Positions 42,001 through 49,795 of a stretch of DNA of 64,000 bases are shown piece by piece (position 1 is the stretch's first letter; each line of letters opens with the position of its first letter). The notes below the pieces were generated by a model. It was not told the origin of the DNA. It saw only the letters and a list, made by a program, of their open reading frames with translations, and did not search any database. This DNA comes from Streptomyces actinomycinicus (GTDB lineage Bacteria > Actinomycetota > Actinomycetes > Streptomycetales > Streptomycetaceae), in NCBI RefSeq assembly GCF_016741775.1, contig NZ_JAERRK010000024.1:1-64000 (forward strand), written 5' to 3'. The translations under genes and the position numbers were made by a program.

Positions 42001-42264
42001 GCGTGGCGGCGCCTGCTGCGGGTGCGGTGCGCGCACGGCCCCGTCGAGGGGGCTCGTGACCGAGGGCGGCGCGCTCACCGGGGCCTCCCCGTACGCGCGG
42101 CTCCCGGGTCCCGGCGGTCCCGGCTCGCTGGATGCGCATGCCTGCGGCGGCCGCTGTGCCTGCGGTGCTGCTGACTGTGGTGGCTGGTGTGATGGCCGCG
42201 CCGGCGCGCGGCCGTCCGCCAGGGTCGCCGTCGGCGGCTCCGCCGCGTCGGATCGTTCGTCCAT
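39025..42264 (-). CDS. Membrane-bound PAS-GGDEF protein with degenerate EAL domain (diguanylate cyclase)
   Basis: About 1,079 residues. A Pro/Gln-rich N-terminal stretch precedes eight to ten membrane helices (about 80-340 and near 400-440), then PAS (about 465-580), GGDEF (about 590-755) and EAL (about 770-1030) domains. GGDEF keeps RLGGDEF with an upstream RQGD at I-site distance, so active, product-inhibited c-di-GMP synthesis is likely. EAL is broken: the signature reads SAQ, the loop-6 DD is DG and the catalytic Lys region reads DILRLDRS. ATG 42264 is uncertain; GTG 42294 and TTG 42303 are in frame. Streptomyces proteins of this group are BldD targets; a candidate box lies upstream (42369-42381). 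cdgC/cdgE-type naming unresolved. Confidence 0.88.
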   Translation of the reverse strand: MDERSDAAEPPTATLADGRAPARPSHQPPQSAAPQAQRPPQACASSEPGPPGPGSRAYGEAPVSAPPSVTSPLDGAVRAPHPQQAPPRRPTVGDSPRLVEQLVLALVCAAYGAGAAFGWGTKEVADIMGDFGLSAAAGAAAVSCFQYARGSRVRFRSAWLLFALSATMTSLGNAVWGWYEVVLDVDVPSPSYADLFFLCFAPPAIVGLLVLAKRPVTRAGWICLGLDAWLIGGSLLTLSWSLALAQTARFDGAGVAQTALSLAYPLLDIALVSMVLALHFRRAPGNRTAVNTAIGALALTVMCDALFTSPLLHSSYRSGQLLDAGWFAGSLLLAYAPWATPRSRGAQDAGAADGHTRVVHEHVPGQRSTGHQYAALPAPGGEQSRYPAPAPGGEHSRYPAGRPLTGSLAALTPYLAAAVCTLGILYNVLNGRRPDHVVLITAGAVVLALVIRQGIMLLDNITLTQELAQKENHFRSLVQGSSDVIMIAAPNGILRYVSPAAAGVYGRPAEELVGTELAGLIHPEDLGCVVHEVRRFLAANPLEEPTTRIECRFRSGDGGWLNVESTVNRHHGGLIFNSRDVTERVRLQAQLQHNAEHDPLTDLPNRALFTQRVQQALSGRRASDRGAALRGTAVLFIDLDGFKAVNDTIGHQAGDELLVQAARRLQEAVRQGDTASRLGGDEFAALIVGDGTRDRAARERNILELADRLRVTLSHPYAIDGNDVRVNASIGAAFAEPGLGAGELLRNADLAMYRAKSAGKGRVELYRPQMQQDVVRKAELATRLRAALHDGEFTLLHQPVVCLQNGRIKAVSAQARWRSSQGVLFTPAEFLRVAEDSDKTAELDRWILEEAVEQAAERAATGVVLPVAVRLSARRLLDRSAPLGSVEALLSRHGLPPGALVVELSDTDPRVSLDELERRLTTLSRLGVRIALDGFGSGYAAITALRRLPVDILRLDRSLIEGVVESARLHKITSGLLRIAGDLGLQSVAEGVDLPEQVVALRAMGCTHGQGMAFAGALDEYRLRRALGSGHYPVPHAPAEPAFAGSAREPNRVYTGGVPAVLGGGSALRSHSETPVPPT

Positions 42265-42351
42265 AGGCCGTGCATCGCCCGTCGCCCCCCTCACAGATCT
42301 CAACTGTCCATCCCCGGCGCCGAACGGTCAGCGGCGCAGCCCCTGTCCGGG

Positions 42352-42381
42352 ACGATACACCAGGATCGTCACTCAGGGACA
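42352..42381 (-). promoter_or_regulatory. Candidate promoter with BldD-like box
   Basis: Minus strand: TATCGT (42357-42352) as -10. Seventeen bases upstream, the -35 zone overlaps TGTCCCTGAGTGA (42381-42369), which fits the BldD pattern TNACNC-N-GNGTNA at all but one defined position when read on the + strand (TCACTC-A-GGGACA). BldD with c-di-GMP represses cdg genes in Streptomyces, so the placement is biologically sensible. Confidence 0.45.
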
Positions 42382-42466
42382 TAGCTTCTCTACGCTCCGT
42401 GACGACCAGCGGCGATGCGGGCACGGCCCGCGTCCGAAAGGTTGCGGAGGGTGCCTGGAAGCGGGA

Positions 42467-43429
42467 TTACCGCCCGTTTGCGCCCGTCGTGAGGATCACG
42501 TTCCGCAGGGGCTCGCCGTTCACGAACCGGGTCAGCTGGTCGGCGATCAGCCGCTCGGCGCGCGGCAGGAAGGCCGAGGAGGGCCCGCCCACGTGCGGGG
42601 TGATCAGCACTCCGGGCGCCTGCCACAAGGGATGTCCCGGCGGCAGCGGCTCCGGATCGGTCACGTCCAGGGCGGCGGTGATCCGGCCCGTCTCCACCTC
42701 GGTCAGCAGCGCGTTCGTGTCGACCACGGGCCCGCGTGCGACGTTCACGAGCAGCGCCCCGTCCTTCATCCGCGCCAGGAAGCCGGCGTCGACCAGGCCC
42801 AGGGTGGCCTCTGTGAGCGGCGTGCAGAGGATCACGACGTCCGCTTCCGGGAGCAGTGAAAGCACATCGGTGATCGGGTGCACAAGACCGCGCGCCGTGG
42901 TGCGCCGGGAGCGCGCGATGCGCGCCACCCGCGCGACTTCGAACGGTGCGAGCCGGTCCTCGATCGCGGCTCCGATGGACCCGTACCCGACGATGAGGAC
43001 GTTCTTGTCGGCGAGCGAAGGCCGGAACACGCCCTCCCAGTGCTCCTTCTCCTGGGCGCGCACGAAGCCGGGGATGCCGCGCAGCGCGGCGAGGGTCAGG
43101 GTGAGCGCCAGCTCGGCCGTGCTCGTCTCGTGCACCCCGCGCGCGTTGCACAGCTGCACGCCCGGCGCGATGGCCGACATCCGTGCGGTGATGTCGTCGA
43201 CGCCGGCGGTGAGCGTCTGGATGACCCGGACGTTCGTCAGCTGCTCCAGCGGACGCACCTTCACCGGCCACCGCTTCATGTACGGCACCACGTAGAAGAC
43301 GCACTCGGCGGGGTCACCGGGAAACGGCTGGTCACCGTCGTCTCCCCCGTCCCAGAACAGGTACCGGGGGCCGTCGGGCAGTCCCTTGATCTCCTCGGGC
43401 GGAAGGGGAAGCCACACGTCTGAAGTCAT
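42467..43429 (-). CDS. D-isomer specific 2-hydroxyacid dehydrogenase
   Basis: 320 residues. NAD-binding Rossmann motif VLIVGYGSIGAAIEDRL (about 143-159) and the catalytic triad Arg (NVARGPVVDT), Glu (TDPEPLPPGHPL) and His (ITPHVGGPSS) are present, as in glyoxylate/hydroxypyruvate reductases and phosphonate-type relatives. N-terminal MTSDVWLPLPPEEIKGLPDG is characteristic of an actinobacterial subgroup. The physiological substrate is not known; glyoxylate, hydroxypyruvate or a 2-oxo acid are candidates. Divergent from the aldo/keto reductase gene with 75 bases between. It is separate from serA, which encodes the ACT-bearing relative. Confidence 0.9.
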   Translation of the reverse strand: MTSDVWLPLPPEEIKGLPDGPRYLFWDGGDDGDQPFPGDPAECVFYVVPYMKRWPVKVRPLEQLTNVRVIQTLTAGVDDITARMSAIAPGVQLCNARGVHETSTAELALTLTLAALRGIPGFVRAQEKEHWEGVFRPSLADKNVLIVGYGSIGAAIEDRLAPFEVARVARIARSRRTTARGLVHPITDVLSLLPEADVVILCTPLTEATLGLVDAGFLARMKDGALLVNVARGPVVDTNALLTEVETGRITAALDVTDPEPLPPGHPLWQAPGVLITPHVGGPSSAFLPRAERLIADQLTRFVNGEPLRNVILTTGANGR

Positions 43430-43504
43430 GCGAGGAGGCTATGTCAGGCGCCTGCGCGTGCAGAGGTTAGGTTGGTGGCCGGTCAGAGGGAGGTTCACGA
43501 GCAG

Positions 43505-44503
43505 GTGGAGCGCAGGACGATCGGCGCGGGGGGACTCGCGGTGGGGGCCGTCGGACTCGGGTGCATGCCCATGAGCTGGGCGTACAGCGGATCACGGCAG
43601 CGGGGCGAGGAGTCGGTGAGAACCGTGCACCGGGCGCTGGATCTGGGCTCGGACCTCCTGGACACGGCGGACATGTACGGCCCGTTCACCAACGAGCTGC
43701 TGCTGGGCAGGGTGCTCAAGGAACGGCGCCGGGACGCCTTCGTGTCCACCAAGGTGGGTCTGCTGGTGGGCGAGCAGCACATCGTGGCCAACGGCCGCCC
43801 CGGCTACGTGAAGCGGGCCTGTGACGCCTCGCTGCGCCGGCTCCAGACGGACGTGATCGACCTGTACCAGCTGCACCGCGCCGACCCCGAGGTGCCCGTC
43901 GAGGAGACGTGGGGCGCGATGGCGGACCTGGTGCGGGCCGGGAAGGTACGGGCGCTCGGCCTGTGCGCGGTCGGGGCGCGCGGCGGCCGCCGCTCGGGGT
44001 CGGGGCTGTACGACGGCACGCTGCGCCAGTTGCAGCGGGTGCAGCAGGTGTTCCCGGTGAGCGCGGTGCAGGCGGAGCTGTCGGTGTGGTCGCCGGAGGC
44101 GCTGCAGGCGCTGCTGCCGTGGTGCGCCGCGCGCGGCGTGGGCTTCCTGGCGGCGATGCCGCTGGGCAACGGCTTCCTGTCCGGCACGCTCACCCCGGGC
44201 GAGGGCTTCGAACCGGACGACGTGCGCGCACGCCACCCCCGGTTCACCGCCGAGATGATGGCGGCCAACCAGCCGATCGTCGCCGGTCTGCGGCGCATCG
44301 CCCGCCGGCACGGCGAGGACGTCACCCCGGCGCAGGTGGCGCTGGCCTGGACGCTGGCGCAGGGCCGCCACGTGATCGCGCTGCCGGGCACCAAGCAGGA
44401 ACGCTGGGCCGCTCAGAACGCGGCGGCCGCCGGGCTGCGGCTGACCGGGAAGGACCTGGCGGAGGTGTCCCGGCTGCCGGCGGCCCAGGGGTCCTGGGAC
44501 TGA
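43505..44503 (+). CDS. Aldo/keto reductase
   Basis: 332 residues, TIM-barrel NADPH reductase. VGLGCMPMSW, the catalytic Asp and Tyr in LLDTADMYGP, the Lys in FVSTKVGL, His in LYQLHRADPEVPVEETW and the C-terminal GTKQERWAAQNAAA cofactor segment are all present, so it should be active. It resembles the potassium-channel-beta/AKR13-like group that reduces aldehydes. GTG at 43505 follows GGGAGG by 12 bases; an upstream TTG/GTG is possible. The last codons (AAQGSWD) are the first unit of a 59-base tandem repeat. Confidence 0.88.
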   Translation: MERRTIGAGGLAVGAVGLGCMPMSWAYSGSRQRGEESVRTVHRALDLGSDLLDTADMYGPFTNELLLGRVLKERRRDAFVSTKVGLLVGEQHIVANGRPGYVKRACDASLRRLQTDVIDLYQLHRADPEVPVEETWGAMADLVRAGKVRALGLCAVGARGGRRSGSGLYDGTLRQLQRVQQVFPVSAVQAELSVWSPEALQALLPWCAARGVGFLAAMPLGNGFLSGTLTPGEGFEPDDVRARHPRFTAEMMAANQPIVAGLRRIARRHGEDVTPAQVALAWTLAQGRHVIALPGTKQERWAAQNAAAAGLRLTGKDLAEVSRLPAAQGSWD

Positions 44504-44658
44504 GGTTCCCGCCCTCGTTTTCCCGGGATCGGGAACCCGAGGCCCAGGGGTCCTGGGACTGAGGTTCCCGCCCTCGTTTTCCCGGGATCGGGAACCCGAG
44601 GCCCAGGGGTCCTGGGGCTGAGGTTCCCTCCCTCGTTTTCCCGGGATCGGGAACCCGG
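44482..44658. repeat. Three tandem copies of a 59-bp terminator-like unit
   Basis: Copies at 44482-44540, 44541-44599 and 44600-44658; the first two are identical and the third differs at a few positions. Each carries CCCAGG-N3-CCTGGG and GGTTCCC...GGGAACC inverted repeats. Copy 1 contains the end of the aldo/keto reductase frame and its stop, so copies 2 and 3 lie between that gene and the quinoprotein gene. Confidence 0.95.
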
Positions 44659-44720
44659 GCGGCGCGGGCGGAGTATGAGAGGGAGAGAGCCTGCCTGGGA
44701 CCGCCGCCCCGAAGGGAACC

Positions 44721-45881
44721 GTGATCGTGCGACGTCGAGCTGTACCGGCCGTCCTGGCCGCGACCGCCCTCCTGCTGACGGCCGCCTGTTCCTCCGGGGG
44801 CGGGGGCTCGCCGGGCAGGACGCCGGCGGCCACGGCGTCGGGCGCCGGCCCGTCCGGGCAGGGCACGGGGTCGGCGCCCCCGGCCCAGGGCTCGGTGAAG
44901 GTGCTGCGCACGGTGGCCGAGGGCCTCAAGACGCCGTGGGGACTGGCTCCGCTGCCCGGCGGCGACGGCGTGCTGGTCTCCTCCCGGGACGAGGGCACGA
45001 TCACCCGGATCGACGGGAAGACCGGCCGGAAGACCGAGCTGGGCACGGTGTCCGGGGTCTCGCCGGCCGGTGAGGGCGGCCTGCTGGGCATCGCCCTCTC
45101 CCCCGACTACGCCTCGGACCACATGATCTACGCCTACTTCACCTCGGCCTCGGACAACCGCGTCGTCCGCATGCTGTACGACGAGCAGCGGCCGGCCGGT
45201 GAGCAACTGGGCGCCCCGGACACGGTGTTCAAGGGCATCCCCAAGGGCTTCATCCACAACGGCGGCCGGATCGCGTTCGGCCCGGACGGCATGCTGTACG
45301 CCGGCACCGGCGAGAGCGGGCGGCGCGGCCTCGCGCAGGACCGGAAGTCGCTGGGCGGCAAGATCCTGCGGCTGACCCCGGAGGGCGAACCGGCGCCGGG
45401 CAACCCGTTCCCCGGTTCGCCGGTGTACTCGTACGGCCACCGGAACGTCCAGGGGCTGGCCTGGGACGACAGACAGCGGCTGTTCGCCTCGGAGTTCGGC
45501 CAGGACACCTGGGACGAGCTGAACGCGATCAAGCCGGGCGACAATTACGGCTGGCCGGAGGCCGAGGGCAAGTCCTCCGAAGCCGGCGTGCACGACCCGC
45601 TGGCGCAGTGGCACACGGACGACGCCTCCCCCAGCGGCATCGCCTGGGTGAACGGCGTCATCTGGATGGCGGGCCTGAAGGGCAACCGCCTGTGGCGCAT
45701 CCCGCTGAACGGCACGTCCGCCTCGGCCGCCCCGCAGGCGTTCCTCCGGGGCACCTACGGCCGTCTGCGCACGGTGGCGGCTGCGGACGGCGACAGGGTC
45801 TGGCTGGTCACCAGCAACACCGACGGCCGGGGCACGCCGAAGAAGGGCGACGACCGGGTGCTGGAGGTACAGGTGAAGTGA
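44721..45881 (+). CDS. PQQ-dependent soluble aldose sugar dehydrogenase-like lipoprotein
   Basis: 386 residues. MIVRRRAVPAVLAATALLLTAAC is a signal with lipobox (LTAAC), so the mature protein is anchored outside the membrane. A Gly/Pro/Ser/Thr linker leads to a six-bladed GSDH/SorB-type beta-propeller (about 60-386): GLKTPWGLAPLPGGDGVLVS, GEGGLLGIALSPDY, HNGGRIAFGPDG, YGHRNVQGLAWD and SEFGQDTWDELNAIKPGDNYGWP. The catalytic His of PQQ glucose dehydrogenase is compatible with HNGG. No PQQ synthesis gene is in the window. Start GTG 44721 follows AAGGGAACC. Confidence 0.88.
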   Translation: MIVRRRAVPAVLAATALLLTAACSSGGGGSPGRTPAATASGAGPSGQGTGSAPPAQGSVKVLRTVAEGLKTPWGLAPLPGGDGVLVSSRDEGTITRIDGKTGRKTELGTVSGVSPAGEGGLLGIALSPDYASDHMIYAYFTSASDNRVVRMLYDEQRPAGEQLGAPDTVFKGIPKGFIHNGGRIAFGPDGMLYAGTGESGRRGLAQDRKSLGGKILRLTPEGEPAPGNPFPGSPVYSYGHRNVQGLAWDDRQRLFASEFGQDTWDELNAIKPGDNYGWPEAEGKSSEAGVHDPLAQWHTDDASPSGIAWVNGVIWMAGLKGNRLWRIPLNGTSASAAPQAFLRGTYGRLRTVAAADGDRVWLVTSNTDGRGTPKKGDDRVLEVQVK

Positions 45882-45928
45882 TCCCGGCCCGCAGGTGGGA
45901 ACCGGCGGCGGCCTTCACCGAGGCCGCC

Positions 45929-46132
45929 TCAGCCGTCGCCGTCCCGGCCCGGACGGCCTTCGGCCGGTGGCTTTTCCGGCAGCCGTATCACCGCCGTTCC
46001 GGAGGCCAGGTCTATGGGCCCGCGGCCGGGATCGTTGTCGCCGACGTCCTCGCGGGTCAGTTCGAGCCGGTTCTCCTCGTCCCGGGTGTGCTTGCGGCCA
46101 GGTGCGAACAGTTCCTCGAAGGCGTTGAACAC
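45929..46132 (-). CDS. Small conserved protein (DUF6191-type)
   Basis: 67 residues beginning MFNAFEELFAPGRKHTRDEE and continuing NRLELTREDVGDNDPGRGPI. This short charged family recurs in Streptomyces next to unrelated genes; the DUF number is from memory. GGGGGAG is seven bases before the GTG. It follows the LuxR gene by 46 bases and may be cotranscribed. No function known. Confidence 0.75.
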   Translation of the reverse strand: MFNAFEELFAPGRKHTRDEENRLELTREDVGDNDPGRGPIDLASGTAVIRLPEKPPAEGRPGRDGDG

Positions 46133-46178
46133 GGCTCCCCCTCACTGCCGGTCTTCCCGGACCACTCCAGCGTAGGGC

Positions 46179-49100
46179 TCAGCCCGGCGTTTCGGCGGGG
46201 AGCGGCTGCGCGGCGAACAGTTCCAGCCGGTGCGCCACCGCCGCCGCCTCGCCCCGGCCGGAGACGCCGAGCTTGCTGAGGATGTTGGACACGTGGACGC
46301 TCGCGGTCTTCGGGGAGATGAACAGCGCCTCGGCTATCTGGCGGTTGGTGCGGCCGGCCGCGACCAGGCCGAGGACGTCCCGCTCCCGGCTGGTGAGGCC
46401 GAGCGCCGCCGCCGGGTCGGCGGGGGCGGAGTCCCGGCCCGGGCCCGGCCGTGGCCCGGGGCCGAGGGTGAGGCGGGCCCGCTGGGCGAGGCGGGCGACG
46501 GCGTCGGCCAGGGGGCGGGCGCCGAGGCGGTCGGCCACCTCGGCGGCCGTCCGCAGCAGTTCCACCGCGCGCTCGCGTTCGGCGTCGCCGCCCTCGGCCA
46601 GCAGCACCCCGGCCAGGCGGTGACGGACCCGGGCGAGGTCGTACGGGCGGTCCAGGCACTCGAAGGCGGTGACGACCGGCGTCCAGGTGTCCTTGGTGTC
46701 CCGGCCCTGCGCCCGCAGGAGTTCGGCTCGGGTCCACTGCCCGTAGGCCGACCAGAGGGGGACGTCGGTGGTGAGGGTCCGTGCGGCGGCCGAGAGGCGG
46801 TCGAGGGTCTCGGCACGGCCGGGCTGGGCGGCCGGGAGGGTACGGACGCCGGCCTCGGCGGTCGCGGCGGCCAGCAGCAGCGGCCAGGCCAGGCGGTGGG
46901 TGCCGGGCGGGAAGCCGGCGTCCAGGGCCGGGAGCAGTGCCGCGCGGGTGTCGGCCGTGCGGCCCTCCGCGGCGGCGATGCCGAGGGTGATGCGGGCCAG
47001 CGGCAGGGACTGCTGGGGTCTGGGGTCGTGGGTGCCGTACCAGGAGCGGGCGGAGGCGAGCTGGCGGCCGGCCTCGGCGAGGTCGCCGCGGTGCAGGGCG
47101 AGGTGGGCCAGGCGCAGGGCGCCCGCGCCGCGCGGTTTGGCGCTGTGGTCGCCGTGGGTCGCGTGCGCGGCGGCCTCGGCGGCCTCCTCCCACCGGCCGA
47201 GCGCGTAGAGCGCGTCGGAGAGGTTGCCCCAGGCCCAGGCGCCGGAGTCCAGCAGTCCGTACCGGCGGCAGAAGTCGATGCCCTCGCGCAGCAGCGGGAC
47301 GGCCTCCCGGTCCCTCCCGACGCTGCGCAGCGCGGACGGCAGGTTCACGTAGGCGCGGCCCGCGACCGGGTGCAGGCCCTCCTCCCGGGTCTCGCGCAGG
47401 ACCTGCCGCATCTGCTCGAGGCCGGTGCGGTGGTCGCCGGCCTCCACCGTCAGGCCGCCCAGGGTGAGCAGGGCGTGCAGTTCGGTCTCCCGGGCACCCA
47501 CCATCCGTGCGTACTGCACCGCCCGTTCGGCGGCGGCGAGGGCCTCGGGGCCGGGGCGGTGCTGCATGGACCAGGTGGCGGCGACCGCCAGTACCTCGGC
47601 GTGCACCTCGGACGGCGGCAGGCCGCGCACCAGGTCCTGGGCGGTGGCCAGTTCCTGCCAGCCGTCGCCGCGGGCCATGGCCTGCACCAGCCGGGAGCGT
47701 TGCACCCAGAACCAGGCGGCGCGCAGCGGGTCCGGCTCGTCCTCCAGGAGGCGGACGGCCCGCTTGGTGATCTTCAGGGCGCGTTCGCGTTCGCCGCCGA
47801 AGCGGCCCGCCACGGCCGCCTCGGCCATCAGGTCGAGGTAGCGCAGCGGGGTGGTGACCGGGTCGCAGCCGCACGGGGGGTAGACCTCCGTGTAGTCGAC
47901 CGGGCGCAGGGCGGCGCGCACCTCTTCGGGGGCGCTGTCCCACAGCTCCATCGCCCGTTCCAGCAGCCCGAGTTGTTCGGTGTAGGCGTGCCGGCGGCGG
48001 GCGACGACGGAGGCGGCCAGGACGGCGGGCAGGGCCTTCGCCGCGTCGTGCGCGTGGTACCAGTAGCTGGCCAGGCGCATCACGCGGGCGTCGGCGGGGA
48101 CGAGGGTGGGGTCGGTCTCCAGGGCCTCGGCACACCGGCGGTTGAGCCGGGAGCGTTCCCCGGGCAGCAGGTCGTCGGCGACGGCCTCGCGGACCAGGGA
48201 GTGCCGGAAGCGGTAGCCGTCGCCGGCCCGGGTGACGGTGAGGATGTTGGCACCGACGGCGGCGCGCAGCGCGTCGATGAGGTCGTCCTCGGAGAGCTGG
48301 GCCACGGCGGCGATCAGCCGGTACTCCACCGTCGAACCGCCCTCGGCGACGATCCGGGCGACCCGCTGGGCGCTCTCGGGCAGTGCCTCGACGCGCACCA
48401 GGAGCAGGTCGCGCAGGGAGTCGGACAGGCCGGTGCAGTTGCCGTCGTAGGTGGCGACGGCGAGTTCCTCGATGAAGAAGGCGTTGCCGTCGGAGCGTTC
48501 GTAGATCTCGTCGGCCTGGGCGGGGTCGGGTTCGGCGGCGAGGATGCCGGCGAGCTGACGGCCCGCCTCCTCACGGGTGAACCGGGCGAGTTCGATGCGG
48601 CGGACGGTGCGCAGCCGGTCGAGTTCGGCGAGCAGGGGGCGCAGCGGGTGGCGGCGGTGGATGTCGTCGGAGCGGTAGGTGGCCAGGACCAGCAGGCGGC
48701 CGGCGCGCAGGGTGCGGAAGAGGTAGGCGAGCAGGTGGCGGGTGGAGGCGTCGGCCCAGTGCAGGTCCTCCAGGACCAGCACGACGGTGTGGGCGGCGGC
48801 GACCCGTTCCAGGAGGCGGGCGGTGAGTTCGAACAGGCGGGCCATGCCCTGTTCGTCGTGACGGCCGGCGCCGGCCTCGCCGAGATCGGGCAGCAGCCGG
48901 GCCAGTTCTTCCTCCTGGCCCGCCGCAGCGGCGGCGAACTCCTCCGGCACGGCGTCGCGCAGGGCGCGCAGCGCGGTGGAGAACGGCGCGAACGGCAGAC
49001 CGTCGGCACCGATCTCCACACAGCCGCCGACCGCGACGACCGCGCGCCGGGCGGCGGCCGTGGCGAACTCCTCCACGAGGCGGGTCTTGCCCACGCCGGC

Positions 49101-49232
49101 CTCACCGCCGAGCAGCAGCGCCTGCGGCTCGGCCGCGGCGGCACGGGCGAGCGCGTCGTTCAGCGTGTCCAACTCGTCGGTACGGCCGACGAAAACGGGA
49201 CTGACGGACCTGGTCTCCACGGTCCCGAGCAT
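46179..49232 (-). CDS. LAL-type LuxR family regulator (large ATP-binding)
   Basis: 1,017 residues. N-terminal AAA/NTPase: Walker A GEAGVGKT (43-50), Walker B-like VVLVLEDLHWADAST (about 150-165). A long TPR-like helical sensor region (about 380-930) follows. The C-terminal LuxR helix-turn-helix LTSRERDVLGLVAAGRTNRQIAEALFISPKTASVHVSNILSKLG (about 945-990) ends the protein. LAL regulators include MalT and many cluster-situated activators. The ATG at 49232 has no strong ribosome site. An exceptional palindrome cluster in its promoter suggests autoregulation. No biosynthetic cluster is adjacent, so targets are unknown. Confidence 0.9.
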   Translation of the reverse strand: MLGTVETRSVSPVFVGRTDELDTLNDALARAAAAEPQALLLGGEAGVGKTRLVEEFATAAARRAVVAVGGCVEIGADGLPFAPFSTALRALRDAVPEEFAAAAAGQEEELARLLPDLGEAGAGRHDEQGMARLFELTARLLERVAAAHTVVLVLEDLHWADASTRHLLAYLFRTLRAGRLLVLATYRSDDIHRRHPLRPLLAELDRLRTVRRIELARFTREEAGRQLAGILAAEPDPAQADEIYERSDGNAFFIEELAVATYDGNCTGLSDSLRDLLLVRVEALPESAQRVARIVAEGGSTVEYRLIAAVAQLSEDDLIDALRAAVGANILTVTRAGDGYRFRHSLVREAVADDLLPGERSRLNRRCAEALETDPTLVPADARVMRLASYWYHAHDAAKALPAVLAASVVARRRHAYTEQLGLLERAMELWDSAPEEVRAALRPVDYTEVYPPCGCDPVTTPLRYLDLMAEAAVAGRFGGERERALKITKRAVRLLEDEPDPLRAAWFWVQRSRLVQAMARGDGWQELATAQDLVRGLPPSEVHAEVLAVAATWSMQHRPGPEALAAAERAVQYARMVGARETELHALLTLGGLTVEAGDHRTGLEQMRQVLRETREEGLHPVAGRAYVNLPSALRSVGRDREAVPLLREGIDFCRRYGLLDSGAWAWGNLSDALYALGRWEEAAEAAAHATHGDHSAKPRGAGALRLAHLALHRGDLAEAGRQLASARSWYGTHDPRPQQSLPLARITLGIAAAEGRTADTRAALLPALDAGFPPGTHRLAWPLLLAAATAEAGVRTLPAAQPGRAETLDRLSAAARTLTTDVPLWSAYGQWTRAELLRAQGRDTKDTWTPVVTAFECLDRPYDLARVRHRLAGVLLAEGGDAERERAVELLRTAAEVADRLGARPLADAVARLAQRARLTLGPGPRPGPGRDSAPADPAAALGLTSRERDVLGLVAAGRTNRQIAEALFISPKTASVHVSNILSKLGVSGRGEAAAVAHRLELFAAQPLPAETPG

Positions 49233-49284
49233 CGCACGGGGCCGGGACGCCGGGGCACCGGTTTTCCACAGGACCGGTCCGATC

Positions 49285-49357
49285 GTCGTACCGGTAACCG
49301 GATCTGTCGTACCGGCAGACGAAAGGGCCGTACGACTCTGCCGGAGAGTCGTACGAC
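49285..49357. promoter_or_regulatory. Operator cluster upstream of the LAL regulator
   Basis: GTCGTACCGG occurs at 49285-49294 and 49306-49315 (21 bases apart, about two helical turns). Inverted copies lie at 49328-49336 (CCGTACGAC) and 49348-49357 (GTCGTACGAC). CGTACGACTCT-GCCGG-AGAGTCGTACG (49329-49355) is a perfect 11+11 inverted repeat. The array could bind the LAL regulator itself. Confidence 0.6.
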
Positions 49358-49408
49358 CCTGGGGTGCTGAGCGGCCGACCCCCGTACGGCCGCCCTCCCC
49401 GGCCGTGG

Positions 49409-49600
49409 TCACGCGGTGCGCGGCAGCCGGTGCCGGCGGGGCCGGTCGGTATGGGACTCGGCGGCCGCGGTTCCGTCACCGGCGCTCGCCGCCCGGCGGG
49501 CGGCGCGGCGGGAACGTACGGCTTCCCGGGCCAGGCGCTCCTGCTGGGCCACACGGCGCAGTTCGGCGGAGCGGACCCGGTGGAGGTCGAGTGCGTGCAT
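49409..49600 (-). CDS. Small Arg/Ala-rich protein, function unknown
   Basis: 63 residues, MHALDLHRVRSAELRRVAQQ, a strongly basic helical N-terminal half (ARRAARR) and a charged tail ending RHRLPRTA. GAAGGAG lies 6 bases before the ATG, so translation is credible. It is separated from the LAL gene by the operator cluster. Possibly a nucleic-acid-binding peptide by charge alone; no family recognised. Confidence 0.6.
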   Translation of the reverse strand: MHALDLHRVRSAELRRVAQQERLAREAVRSRRAARRAASAGDGTAAAESHTDRPRRHRLPRTA

Positions 49601-49795
49601 GGCGGTCTCCTTCGGAGAGTCGGTGTCGTGCGTCGCTTTCTGCGATGCCTTCACTTTCGTCTCTCAGGGAGGTGCGCCACATCGGGAGAGTTCCGCATCT
49701 TCGGGCGGCCGGCGGCCCGCACGCGCGCGTAAGGGGCCTCAGGGCGTCCATAAGGTGGTACCGGACTCCCTAAGGCCCCCGGGAGCTGCGGCTTC

